From contig DASYXW010000071.1 in the NCBI GenBank assembly GCA_035934405.1, positions 1-64,000 on the forward strand: a stretch of DNA of 64,000 bases, given 5' to 3'. Numbering within the stretch: position 1 is the first letter of the stretch; the number at the start of each line of letters is the position of its first letter. Of this stretch, positions 1 to 8,204 are shown piece after piece. This stretch comes from DASYXW01 sp035934405. GTDB taxonomy: Bacteria > Acidobacteriota > Terriglobia > UBA7540. The notes under the pieces are model-generated. The model worked only from the letters and a program-made list of their open reading frames with translations. It was not told the origin of the DNA and made no database searches. Made by a program: the position numbers and the translations under genes.

Positions 1-1
1 C

Positions 2-97
2 TTTGGCATGTTCAAACATGACCAGCTCTTCGACGGCAGCAAAGTCTACGCCTTGGCGAACGCCCCGGCCCCTGCGCCCGAGGAGGTCCTCGCATGA
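2..97 (+). CDS. C-terminal fragment of a truncated gene
   Basis: An open frame enters from the left edge and ends at TGA 95-97, giving 31 residues that finish in an Ala/Pro-rich tail (sequence ends APAPAPEEVLA). Only the last part is in the window, so no family can be named. The downstream 270 bp carry palindromic repeats and no continuation of the gene. It could be a chance open frame, but the clean stop and the gene-poor DNA after it fit a real gene end. Confidence 0.4.
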   Translation, partial: FGMFKHDQLFDGSKVYALANAPAPAPEEVLA

Positions 98-175
98 TTC
101 TGAACGAAATTTACGCTTTACAAACAAGAGAGAATCTACCCCGCTGCGAACGATGTCAGGAAACACCAAGTGAGT

Positions 176-196
176 CACTACCGCCAGGCGGTAGTG
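176..196. repeat. Perfect palindrome, 10-bp arms around one A
   Basis: CACTACCGCC, then A, then GGCGGTAGTG. It shares the GCCAGGC centre with the palindrome at 17724-17748. Without a loop it cannot fold as a simple hairpin; it could form a cruciform or be a protein site. Confidence 0.6.
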
Positions 197-206
197 GTGC
201 AGTTTG

Positions 207-278
207 CTGTAGCGGCGCTCTCTGAGCGCCGAAATCCCCTGATCGATCAAGGCCGGCGGCCAGAGGCCGCCGCTACAG
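207..278. repeat. Double-hairpin palindromic element, copy 1
   Basis: Ends are CTGTAGC and GCTACAG. Inside, a left hairpin (GGCGCTC, loop TCT, GAGCGCC) and a right hairpin (GGCGGCC, loop AGA, GGCCGCC) are separated by about 24 nt. Copies 2 (5506-5564) and 3 (26121-26193) share the layout but have different paired bases, which suggests selection on the fold. No transposase is nearby. It resembles a REP/MITE-type non-autonomous repeat. Confidence 0.7.
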
Positions 279-366
279 ATGGTCAAACTGACCCATTACC
301 GGCCAGCACTACCCGCTTGACAACTCTCGGGTTCTATGAGTAACTGGTGGCACAGAGAGGTAGTCC

Positions 367-1609
367 GTGATCTTGAAGCATCTGAAGTCGGTCCCAGTGC
401 AACATTCGGACTCGATTCGCAGAATACGGCGGCGAGAAATAGGTCTCGCCCTGGCGGCGGTAAGTGTTCTTGCATCATGGTCCGTTATGGCGGCCCGACC
501 GATGCAGACACAGGCGCCGACCTACAGCGTCCTGTATTCATTTCAGTGCGGCAACGACGGACAGGATCCACTAGCCGGTTTGGTCCGGGACTCGGTTGGC
601 AACCTCTACGGCACCACGTATGGAACGATTTTCGAGTTATCCCCTAGCGGCACCGAGCCCGTGCTCCACCGCTTTGACGACAATTTAGGCGACGGGTCCG
701 CCCCAAAGGGAAGTCTGGTGCGGGACCCGACCGGCAATCTCTTCGGCACCACGAACGTCGGTGGCGGCAATACCACAGCGTGCCCCACTGGATGCGGCAC
801 GGTTTTCAAACTGAGCCCTACCGGACGGGAGACGCTGCTTCACTCCTTTGCCGGGCAGCCCACCGACGGGCAATACCCCTACGGCAACCTCGTCCCGGAC
901 ACGGCCGGGAACCTGTACGGTACGACGTCAAAGGGTGACGACAACAATTCGGGCATCAATGGCGGAACAGTGTTCCAAATAGCTCGGACCGGCGCGGAAA
1001 CCATCCTGCACAGCTTTGTTGGAGGCGTCACGGACGGGGAAGTGCCCTTCGCAGGCCTGGTCCGCGACTCGACGGGCAACCTCTACGGAACCACGTTCAG
1101 CGGCGGAGCTTTCGGTTTTGGAACGGTCTTCGAGCTAACTCCGGCCGGCGTCGAAACCATACTGCATAGCTTTGAGTTGACTACTGCCGACGGGCAAGCC
1201 CGCAGGCGGGCGTGGTCCGAGACTCTGCCGGTAGTCTTTACGGCACCACCAACCAAGGCGGAACCTTCAACGCGGGAGTTGTTTTCAAGCTGGATCCAGC
1301 CGGCGTGGAAACCATCCTCTTCAACTTCAATGGCACAAGCCAGAGCTCGGGGCCCTCTCGGCCTAGCCCAGGACGCGAAGGGTAATCTTTTCGGGGGTCA
1401 CGGCCGGCGGGTGTGGCGTGGTGTTCGAGCTTAGTGCGACGGGTCAGGAGACGGTGCTCCACGCCTTTACGGGGCAGCCAGACGGTGAGTTTCCCTACGG
1501 CAGCCTAGTCCTGGACAGCGCCGGGAACCTTTATGGTGTGACCCAAGAAGGAGAGACCTCGCAGGGCGTTGAGTTCGGCTGCGGAACGGTGTTCAAGATC
1601 AGCCGGTGA
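367..1609 (+). pseudogene. GloVer-repeat secreted protein, broken by three frameshifts
   Basis: The protein has an N-terminal signal-like segment (about residues 25-43) and then repeats of the type GNLYGTT...GTVFELSPTG.ETILHSF. These are the GloVer (Gloeobacter/Verrucomicrobia, TIGR03803-type) tandem repeats, predicted to form an extracellular beta-propeller. Translation starts at GTG 367, preceded by GAGAGG. The repeat pattern continues to TGA 1607-1609 but moves between frames: frame 1 to about 1200, frame 3 (GVVRDSAGSLYGTT) to about 1350, frame 1 again to about 1392, then frame 2 to the end. Repeats on both sides of each shift are well preserved, so the shifts are recent or are sequencing errors. 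Its role is unknown; these proteins are usually secreted. Confidence 0.7.
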
Positions 1610-1965
1610 GGTAGAGCATCGGGTAGAAAAAGATTAAGAAAAAAAGAATTCTTTTTTCGCCAAAAAAGACGAGGAAGTTGTTGAAAACATTAGAGGCAAA
1701 TTCAAAATACGAGGATCTTCAGCAAAAAAAAGGCTTTATTTTAGAAATACGGGGAGGTATCTGATTCAATGCGATTTAAGTTGTTTTTTTGAGTGCCAAA
1801 AGCCTCGAAAAAGCTCCGTCTTTACGCCTCCAAGAGACGAGACGGGGAAGCTATTGAATCTGCGGCAGTTGTTTTGCACCCTCGCTACGGCAAGAATACC
1901 TTAGCGAGCACCTGTCCTGTGCAGTTCGGCCGAAGAGGGAGACGTATCGGGTGGAGGCGAGTCGC
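1610..1965. other. AT-rich intergenic island
   Basis: About 350 bp without a convincing gene. From about 1621 to 1790 the base composition is strikingly A/T-rich compared with all neighbours, with A-runs. It contains a perfect 18-bp palindrome at 1640-1657 (six A, GAATTC, six T). It may hold the promoter of the downstream beta-propeller gene or be a remnant of foreign DNA. I see no clear -35/-10 pair. Confidence 0.5.
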
Positions 1966-3087
1966 ATGCAATCCATCCCGCCAGGAAATAGAAAATTGAC
2001 GACGTGCGCCGCCCTCGCCGCACTCTTGTTGCTGACGGCCGCGAGTCGGCGGCTAACCCGTGCGCAAGGCGTGAGCACGACCGGCGCGGTCTACACTATG
2101 ACCGACGCCACGCCGAACCAAGTGGTGGCGTTCAGCCGGGCCGCGAACGGCGCGCTGACTTTAATCGGCAACTTCGGCACTGGGGGCAACGGAAACTCGG
2201 CGAACCTGGGTTCGCAAGGATCCATCGCGCTCGCGCCCGGTAACCAATTCCTGTTTGCGGTGAACGCCAAGAGCAACACCATCAGCGCCTTTTCCGTGCA
2301 GCCTGGCGGCGGATTGCTTTTCGTGAACCAGGTGTCTTCCGCCGGCGCACGGCCCATCAGTCTTACGGTTCACGGGAGCTTTCTTTACGTTGCGAACTCC
2401 GGTGGCACCATGCAGAACATCGCTGGATTCAACATCGCTGCGAACGGCGCCCTTTCAGCGCTCGCGGGTTCGGTGCGCAGCCTAAGCAGCAACAAGGCCA
2501 ATCCCGCCGAGGTCGCGTTCAGCAATGACGGCACGATCCTGGTGGTGACCGAGAAGGGCACCAACAAGATTGACACGTTCACGGTGTCGGCTAGCGGCCT
2601 AGCTACCGGCCCGCTGGTGCAGGATTCGAACGGCCTCCAACCCTTCGGCTTCGCCTTTGACAACGCCGGGCACCTGATCGTCTCGGAGGCGACGGCGAGC
2701 GCCGTCTCCTCATACTCCGTGGCCACCAACGGCGTGCTGACACTGATCAGCGGGTCGGTGCCCGACGGCGGCAAGGCCGCCTGCTGGGTGGCGAACACCA
2801 ACAACAGCACCTTCCCCACGCAGTTCTCTTACATCTCGAATACCGGCAGCGGCACAATCTCCGCTTACAGCATCGCCACGGACGGTAGCATGACGTTGCT
2901 TGCCGGGCCGACCAGTACCGCGGCGCATCCGCTCGACATGGCCCTGAGCGCGGACAGCCAATTCCTCTACGTGTTGGGAAGAGGGTCGGGTGAGATCCGG
3001 GGCTACTCAATCAGCTCGAACGGAGCTCTGACCAATGCCGGGAACGTCACTGCCGCCAAAACCTCGCGCGGCCTGGCCGGTTTCTGA
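1966..3087 (+). CDS. Secreted lactonase-like beta-propeller protein
   Basis: A 373-residue protein with an N-terminal signal peptide (hydrophobic AALAALLLLTAA core, predicted cut before the AQG region). It is followed by about seven beta-propeller blades with recurring patterns such as NQFLFAVNAKSNTISAFSV and GSFLYVANSGG. This is the fold of the 6-phosphogluconolactonase/YVTN-type family (lactonase, PF10282-like), but secreted members from soil bacteria are mostly uncharacterised, so enzyme activity should not be assumed. ATG 1966 is chosen over GTG 1951 because GGAGG (1953-1957) lies 8 nt upstream of it. The stop is followed at once by a heptanucleotide array (3088-3115), and the next gene converges on it. 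Confidence 0.75.
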   Translation: MQSIPPGNRKLTTCAALAALLLLTAASRRLTRAQGVSTTGAVYTMTDATPNQVVAFSRAANGALTLIGNFGTGGNGNSANLGSQGSIALAPGNQFLFAVNAKSNTISAFSVQPGGGLLFVNQVSSAGARPISLTVHGSFLYVANSGGTMQNIAGFNIAANGALSALAGSVRSLSSNKANPAEVAFSNDGTILVVTEKGTNKIDTFTVSASGLATGPLVQDSNGLQPFGFAFDNAGHLIVSEATASAVSSYSVATNGVLTLISGSVPDGGKAACWVANTNNSTFPTQFSYISNTGSGTISAYSIATDGSMTLLAGPTSTAAHPLDMALSADSQFLYVLGRGSGEIRGYSISSNGALTNAGNVTAAKTSRGLAGF

Positions 3088-3115
3088 CCACTAGCCACCA
3101 ACCACTAACCACGAG
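3088..3115. repeat. Heptanucleotide array A, four units
   Basis: Four consecutive 7-mers of consensus CCACTAG (CCACTAG, CCACCAA, CCACTAA, CCACGAG) begin directly after the stop codon of the beta-propeller gene, in the 40-bp gap between two convergent genes. Arrays with the same period occur at 33089, 44844, 53514 and 60354. Confidence 0.75.
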
Positions 3116-3127
3116 CCCCTGCTCTTC

Positions 3128-4084
3128 TCACCGCGCTTCAAGGTGAACCGGACCGCCGTCGGAGTGCAGTCGCAGGGACTGGCCACCCGAACCGAGTGTG
3201 CCCTGGAGGTGCGAGCGCGAAATGGTGCCCACCACTTGAATCGGCAAATCGGTCGAGACGGAGCCGGAAGAGGCCGAGGCGTCGATATTCAGGCCGATGG
3301 AGCGGTCGACAGCCACGCGCACGCCGCCGCCCGAGGTTTCCACGTCGCCGCCGCGCGCGTTGCCAGCCGCGAAGCTCACCTCGACAGAACCGCCGGACGT
3401 TTTGGCGTCCACGCGGCCACCCGCGTCCTCAATGCGGATGGATCCGCCGGAGGTGTGAGCGAGCAAATCGCCCCGGACGCCTTCGAGGTGAATCGAGCCG
3501 CCACTGGTGCGGGCCTCAAGCGTCGAGCCGAGCGAGTCAGCTTCGATTCCGCCGCCCGACGTCTCCACATGGGCCGCGCCCTTCATCTGCCTCAGCTCGA
3601 TGCTGCCGCCGGATGTGTGCGCTTGGAGCGCGGCCGCGAGGTCCGAGACGCGGATGGGGCCGCCGGAGGTATCTAGATTGGCGTCGCGCGTGAGGTGCGA
3701 GATTTCCACGCTGCCGCCGCCCGTCTTCACTTCCACCCCGGTGTCCGTCGGCACCTGGACGTCGAAGTGCAGGCTGAGATTGTGCCAACCGCCCCAGTGC
3801 TGCTTCTTGCGCGCCGTGACGTGAGCCGTGCCGCCGCTCGAATCGAAGGAAAAGTCAAACAGACTCGCAATATCGTCGCGGTTCGAGGTGATGACAACGT
3901 GCGCCCCGGACTCCGAAGTTCCCGTGATGGTCACACTGCCGACGTCGGCCTGCAGCACGAAGCTACCGCCGGGCGCGAGATTGAGAGTTTTCTCCTGGCG
4001 ATAGTCCGCCCGGGCCGTCGCCGGAGTGAGCAAGGCCAGGGTGGCAATTCCAACCAGCAAAGTCAGCGTGCTTTTTCGGCGCAT
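3128..4084 (-). CDS. DUF4097-type beta-helix surface protein
   Basis: A 318-residue protein with a signal peptide (LLVGIATLALLTPATARA). The body is a regular series of short beta-strands of the form VETSGGGIEADSLGSTLEARTSGGSIHLEG, the hallmark of DUF4097 (putative adhesin, PF13349-like) and predicted to form a right-handed beta-helix. It is likely exported. ATG 4084 (MRRKS) is preferred because GGAGGAGG ends 6 nt before it; two in-frame ATGs upstream have no room for a ribosome site. It is the last gene of a minus-strand run with the paralogue at 4254 and the CRTAC1 protein at 4966. Function is unknown; envelope structure or adhesion are guesses. Confidence 0.75.
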   Translation of the reverse strand: MRRKSTLTLLVGIATLALLTPATARADYRQEKTLNLAPGGSFVLQADVGSVTITGTSESGAHVVITSNRDDIASLFDFSFDSSGGTAHVTARKKQHWGGWHNLSLHFDVQVPTDTGVEVKTGGGSVEISHLTRDANLDTSGGPIRVSDLAAALQAHTSGGSIELRQMKGAAHVETSGGGIEADSLGSTLEARTSGGSIHLEGVRGDLLAHTSGGSIRIEDAGGRVDAKTSGGSVEVSFAAGNARGGDVETSGGGVRVAVDRSIGLNIDASASSGSVSTDLPIQVVGTISRSHLQGTLGSGGQSLRLHSDGGPVHLEAR

Positions 4085-4212
4085 GTTCATCCTCCTCCAG
4101 ATCGGGTCGGTCTCTGAGTTCATGGTGAATTACGCGAAACGAGCCTGGTCGGTTCCCCGGGCTCACGGACTTAGACGGCGGAACGGGAAAGAGGAAAGCA
4201 GAGCTATTGCTT

Positions 4213-4250
4213 CAATGACTCAATCACCCAATCACTCAATCGCTCAATGG
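4213..4250. repeat. Octanucleotide array, nearly five units
   Basis: CAATGACT, CAATCACC, CAATCACT, CAATCGCT and a partial CAATGG follow each other, period 8. It lies just past the 3' end of the minus-strand gene at 4254-4973, the same kind of position as the period-7 arrays. Confidence 0.65.
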
Positions 4251-4253
4251 CCC

Positions 4254-4973
4254 TCACTGCGGCTGGCTGTAAACCCACACGCCGCCCATGTGGACGTCCA
4301 CGGCCACGTCCTGCTTGCCGCGCGCGTTCCAGAAGAAGACCTTCTGCTGCAAGCCGGCGCTATCCCGCTCCGTGCCCTGCAGGTCGCTCTGGACGTAGCC
4401 TAACCAGGCGCGCGCGCGGAGCGACCGCAGGTCCCAGGCGGAGGGGAGGTCAATCTCCACGTCGCCGTAGTTCACCCGCAACTGCTCGCGAGCGGTGAGG
4501 CCGCTGACGGTGACGTCTCCATCAACGCACTTCAGCACCAGGTTGGCATCGTACGGCATCCTGATGCGCAGGTTCACCGAGAGCTTCGACTCGTCCCGGA
4601 ACGGCCGCCACGGACGGCGCGGCGGGTAGAGCGTGCGCAGATACACGTCCTTGTCCTGGCCCTCCACGCTCACTTGGATTTTGTTGTAGAGCGGTTTGGC
4701 CTTCGCTTCCGACCCTGCCCTCACCACTTTTTCCGCCTCGATTTCCAGGCGCGGCTCGTCCCAGGCCTCGATGCGGATGTCGCCGGTGCGCGTCTCCAGC
4801 GTCAGCGTGCCGCCGGAGAACATCCGCACGGAGTATTTGCTGGTCTGGCTGAACTCGTCGGCGCGCGCCACCGAGGCGCTACCGCAGAGCCCGCAGAGAA
4901 CGCCGAGATAGCAAGCGCTAACCGCAGGCCCCCTCCGATGGCCCGAGAGTAGCCTCGGCCTGTGTTTACTCAT
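4254..4973 (-). CDS. Secreted DUF4097-like protein
   Basis: 239 residues. It has an N-terminal export signal (about residues 15-38, ending ASVARA) followed by beta-strand-rich sequence including GGTLTLETRTGDIRIEAW and LKCVDGDVTVSGL, which resemble the strands of DUF4097 proteins. It is shorter and less regular than the downstream paralogue at 3128. Its ATG overlaps the end of the CRTAC1-type gene by 8 bp, so the two are probably translationally coupled. Role unknown; the gene order suggests all three products work at the cell surface or in the periplasm. Confidence 0.65.
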   Translation of the reverse strand: MSKHRPRLLSGHRRGPAVSACYLGVLCGLCGSASVARADEFSQTSKYSVRMFSGGTLTLETRTGDIRIEAWDEPRLEIEAEKVVRAGSEAKAKPLYNKIQVSVEGQDKDVYLRTLYPPRRPWRPFRDESKLSVNLRIRMPYDANLVLKCVDGDVTVSGLTAREQLRVNYGDVEIDLPSAWDLRSLRARAWLGYVQSDLQGTERDSAGLQQKVFFWNARGKQDVAVDVHMGGVWVYSQPQ

Positions 4974-6915
4974 TTCGTCTGCCTGCTTCTCGTGGTTTTC
5001 TCTGCGACCTTAGCGTCCTCTGCGCTGCACCGGTGCGCCGGCCGGCGAGGAAAGGCAGGCTTTCCACCAATCCCGCGCCTTCTTTGACGACGAGGATGCG
5101 ATCCGTCGGCGCGTTCGTCACCGTGTCCGTTCGCCCGCTCGGCCAGCGTACTTGGAGGCGGTCGATTTTGGTCGCCCGGCCCAAGCCGAAGTGAAGCCGC
5201 AGGTCGCTCGACGAGAGGTAGCTGCCGCCGCTTCGCACTTCATCGTACTGCGTGAGGCCGCCCGCCACAACCGTGACTTGGGCGCCGATGCCGTCGCGGT
5301 TGCTCTTAGTGCCGATGGTTTTCACCAAAATGGAGTGGTTCGGATTCTTGCGCGCGTGACGCAGCAGTTCCGGCGAGTCGTTCATGTTGGTGACGGCGAT
5401 TTCGAGGTCGCCGTCGTTGTCGTAGTCAGCCGTGGCCAGTCCGCGGCTGACTTTCTTGATGGCCAACCCCGGCCCGGAACGCAGGCCTACTTCGTCAAAC
5501 TTCAACTGTAGCGGCGCTCTATGAGCGCCGTCATGATCTCGGCGGTCAGAGACCGCCGCTACAGCGCCGCGATTATGGAACAGCAGATTCCGCTCCGCAT
5601 ACGTGATCCCCGTCTGGTAGCGGTCAATTTGCGGAAACACCTGGCCGTCGGCAAAGAAGATGTCCTTCCAGCCGTCGTTGTCGTAATCGAGAAACTTGAC
5701 CCCAAAGGTGGTGAAAAGCCAGGTCGCGGCGCCGATGCCGGCCGGGTAGGCTACATCGGTAAACGTCCCGTCGTGGTTGTTGTGGTAAAGGTTGTTGTAG
5801 TCGTCGGAGAAATTGCCTTTGATGATGTCAGGCCAGCCGTCGTTGTCGTAGTCGCCGAAGTCCGTTCCCATGCCCGCCTGCTCCTGGCCGTCGCCGCTGT
5901 AGGCTACACCCGCCTCTCCCCCCACATCGGTAAACGTGCCGTCGCCGTTGTTGTGATAGAGCGCGCTCGGCGTCGAATCGTTGGCCACGTAGATGTCCTC
6001 GCGGCCGTCTTTGTCGTAGTCGCCCCACACGACGCCGAGGCCGTAGTTCTTGCCGGCGTCAATCCCGGCCTTCGCGGTGACGTCCGTGAACGTCCCGTCG
6101 CCGTTGTTGTGATAGAGCACGTCGCGGCCGCCGGGCAATCCGCGGGGACCGCAGAACGTCGCGATGCCGCGATAAGTACAGTTCGGCGCGCTCCCCGGCT
6201 CGCCGAGTTTGTTGATGTCCACGTCGAGGTAGTTGGCCACATAGAGGTCCAGACGCCCGTCGTTGTCGTAGTCGCCGAAGGCGCAGCCCATGCCCCATGG
6301 TTGGCCCCCTGATTGGCCCCGGCCGCCGCCGCTCACGCCCGCCTTCGCGGTCACGTCGGTGAACGTGCCATCGCCGTTGTTGTGGTAGAGCACGTTCCCG
6401 CCATAGTAGGTGACGTAGAGATCGTCGTAGCCGTCGTTGTCGTAATCGCCCACGCACACGCCCATGCCCCAGCCGGTATGATTGAGGCCGAGACGATTGC
6501 TCGATTGGGCCGTCACATCAGTGAACGTGCCGTCACGGTTGTTGCGATATAGCGCCGAAGGCGGGCAATGCTTGGCGTGCCACAACTCGAACGTGCAGCC
6601 GTTGACGAAAAAGAGGTCCGGAAAGCCGTCGTTGTTGTAGTCAATCCAGGCGACGCCCCCACCGCCCTTGGCCTCGATGATGTAACGCTTCTCCGCGCCA
6701 CCGCTGGTGAGAGTGAAATGAATCCCAGTTTGCTTGGAGACTTCGATGAACTGGTCAAGCGGCGCTGCAGGTTCGGCGCGGCGCGCAGCCGGGTGAGTCG
6801 CCCGGCTCGTAGGCGCACGATGTACCTGCCCAAGGCTCGCCTTCATCCAGGCAGCGCCGAGCGCGAGGCACGCGACCCATGCGGCGACTACCGGCGTCTG
6901 AGTTCTGGCTTTCAC
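4966..6915 (-). CDS. CRTAC1-family protein with FG-GAP/VCBS repeats and ASPIC/UnbV domain
   Basis: 649 residues with a signal-like N-terminus (VVAAWVACLALGAAW). Residues about 85-440 hold FG-GAP/VCBS repeats built on GVAWIDYNNDGFPDLFF and GDYDNDGRLDLYVANY; the acidic DxDxDG-like loops probably bind calcium in a beta-propeller. The C-terminal part has the ASPIC/UnbV signature (LHFGLGRATKIDRLQVRWPS). Translation appears to start at GTG 6915. A double-hairpin repeat (5506-5564) lies in frame inside the gene and encodes about 20 extra residues starting GAVAAVSDRRDHDG, between the last propeller repeats and the C-terminal domain. Such secreted proteins are abundant in Acidobacteriota and Planctomycetota. 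Function is unknown. Confidence 0.85.
   Translation of the reverse strand: MKARTQTPVVAAWVACLALGAAWMKASLGQVHRAPTSRATHPAARRAEPAAPLDQFIEVSKQTGIHFTLTSGGAEKRYIIEAKGGGGVAWIDYNNDGFPDLFFVNGCTFELWHAKHCPPSALYRNNRDGTFTDVTAQSSNRLGLNHTGWGMGVCVGDYDNDGYDDLYVTYYGGNVLYHNNGDGTFTDVTAKAGVSGGGRGQSGGQPWGMGCAFGDYDNDGRLDLYVANYLDVDINKLGEPGSAPNCTYRGIATFCGPRGLPGGRDVLYHNNGDGTFTDVTAKAGIDAGKNYGLGVVWGDYDKDGREDIYVANDSTPSALYHNNGDGTFTDVGGEAGVAYSGDGQEQAGMGTDFGDYDNDGWPDIIKGNFSDDYNNLYHNNHDGTFTDVAYPAGIGAATWLFTTFGVKFLDYDNDGWKDIFFADGQVFPQIDRYQTGITYAERNLLFHNRGAVAAVSDRRDHDGAHRAPLQLKFDEVGLRSGPGLAIKKVSRGLATADYDNDGDLEIAVTNMNDSPELLRHARKNPNHSILVKTIGTKSNRDGIGAQVTVVAGGLTQYDEVRSGGSYLSSSDLRLHFGLGRATKIDRLQVRWPSGRTDTVTNAPTDRILVVKEGAGLVESLPFLAGRRTGAAQRTLRSQRKPREAGRRNE
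5506..5564. repeat. Double-hairpin element, copy 2, inside the CRTAC1 gene
   Basis: CTGTAGC and GCTACAG ends enclose a left hairpin (GGCGCTC, TAT, GAGCGCC) and a right hairpin (GGCGGTC, AGA, GACCGCC). The reading frame stays open across it. Compared with copy 1, the right stem has changed on both sides (GGCC to GGTC with GGCC to GACC), a compensatory change. Confidence 0.75.
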
Positions 6916-7010
6916 CGGAACCAGTTTACACCGTGGGGCTTGTTTTCTGTTTGCGGCTTGTTACGCCCGGCTTGGCCATATGGGGCCATGGGCAGGATGC
7001 CTGTGCCACG

Positions 7011-8204
7011 TCACAGCTCACCCCGAAAGGCGCGGTGGAGCATGGACTGGAAAAGGTCGTCCAAGCGGCGGCGGCTGGCCGCCTGCTGGGCTTCCAGAGC
7101 CCGGATTTCGGCAACGCGAGCGGCGAACTGGCGCTGGAGGGGCAGTGGAGGCAAACCGAATCTCAGCCGTTCGATTCGAAAAAGGGCCAGTTTCCCGATT
7201 GTCACTTGACCGGTTTGCGCGCCAATCTGTTGTTGAACGTACTCCGTCTGGAATAGGTGGCACAGGAAGACCGTATGGTAGACCTCGGGTACCTTCGGGA
7301 CAAGTTTCGCGGCGTTCTCGGTAAGGTTCGCCCCATCCAAAGATGCCGTAACAGGTGCAACGACGCCAGTGGTTCCAGCAATCGAAATGATCAAGTCACC
7401 TTCGGAGACGGTGTATCTCGCGATTTGAGCCTGCGTTTCGGGCTTTAGGAAGACAAGTTGATCCTCGCTCACTCTTCCATTCTCTAGGTCGGAGACCCGG
7501 ATGTAGCGAAAGACTGTTGGCACCTCCGAATATTGCTCGCCTTTAGGAAGCCGCTTCCCCCCTTTGACATCGCAAATGGCCTTGACCGTCGCCGCAGGCC
7601 ACCCCTTGGAATTTACGCTTGGGTCGCCGAACATGTCATGGAACAGGGCGGGGATGAGTTCGGCGGTACGGCGGTCGGCGGCGGCCCGCAGCCGCCTCAA
7701 CGCCTCCGCCGCGTCCAGCAGCCTCACGATTCGCGCCTGCTCTGGGAGTGGCGGCAACGGGATCCTCACATGTGCGAGGTCCCGAAGGATGATCCTGCGA
7801 ATTGCAGAGCCCGACTTGCGATCCGTTGCTTGCTTCAAAGTTTCAGGCCAGCGGAGAGCATAAGCAAGATAGCGCTGACAAAGCTGGCTCTCGATAGGCC
7901 TCAGGATGGCAAGAGACGAAAGAACCGCGAATTCTCTGTCGAAATCGACAACCGATACTTTGCCTACCGTTCCATCCTTTGAGAACAGGACGTCCCCCGG
8001 CAGGGGTCGGCAGTCGTTCTTCTTTAGGTCTTCGAGGTCTGCTTTTGAGATACGGCTGGCGGCGTCGAAGTCTATCTTGCCGTCGTCCCGGACATGAACG
8101 ACTGTGACGAACGGGAAGCCCTCGTCGACGAACGGCGGAGTTCGATGTGAGCCGTCGGTAATTTTCTGGCAAACCGCCGACAGTGGAAGCGCTGGCCACT
8201 TCAT
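7011..8204 (-). CDS. hsdS: Type I restriction-modification specificity subunit HsdS
   Basis: 397 residues with two target-recognition domains (about 1-150 and 205-355). Each is followed by a conserved helical spacer: IPLPPLPEQARIVRLLDAAE after the first and LPPLPLQRQFAARVAEIRAL after the second. Each domain reads one half of a bipartite DNA target and the helices set the spacing. The ATG overlaps the stop of hsdM by 4 bp, so it is coupled to the methylase gene. It ends in FRGEL, common in this family. It is the last gene of the hsdR-hsdM-hsdS run. All three genes are intact, so the system may be active. The DNA target cannot be read from sequence. Confidence 0.92.
   Translation of the reverse strand: MKWPALPLSAVCQKITDGSHRTPPFVDEGFPFVTVVHVRDDGKIDFDAASRISKADLEDLKKNDCRPLPGDVLFSKDGTVGKVSVVDFDREFAVLSSLAILRPIESQLCQRYLAYALRWPETLKQATDRKSGSAIRRIILRDLAHVRIPLPPLPEQARIVRLLDAAEALRRLRAAADRRTAELIPALFHDMFGDPSVNSKGWPAATVKAICDVKGGKRLPKGEQYSEVPTVFRYIRVSDLENGRVSEDQLVFLKPETQAQIARYTVSEGDLIISIAGTTGVVAPVTASLDGANLTENAAKLVPKVPEVYHTVFLCHLFQTEYVQQQIGAQTGQVTIGKLALFRIERLRFGLPPLPLQRQFAARVAEIRALEAQQAASRRRLDDLFQSMLHRAFRGEL

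Larger units (their letters stand above)
98..366. other. Intergenic region filled with palindromic repeats
   Basis: No gene is visible here. The stretch holds a 21-bp palindrome (176-196), a double-hairpin element (207-278), and an outer inverted pair: GGTAGTGGTGCAGTTTG around 190-206 matches the reverse complement of CAAACTGACCCATTACC around 285-301. The whole 176-301 block therefore looks like one nested palindromic unit. Confidence 0.6.

Noticed and set aside
5521..6312. Long plus-strand Val/Ala-rich open frames opposite the CRTAC1 gene
   Set aside because: They are antisense shadows of the repeated DxDxDG codons.
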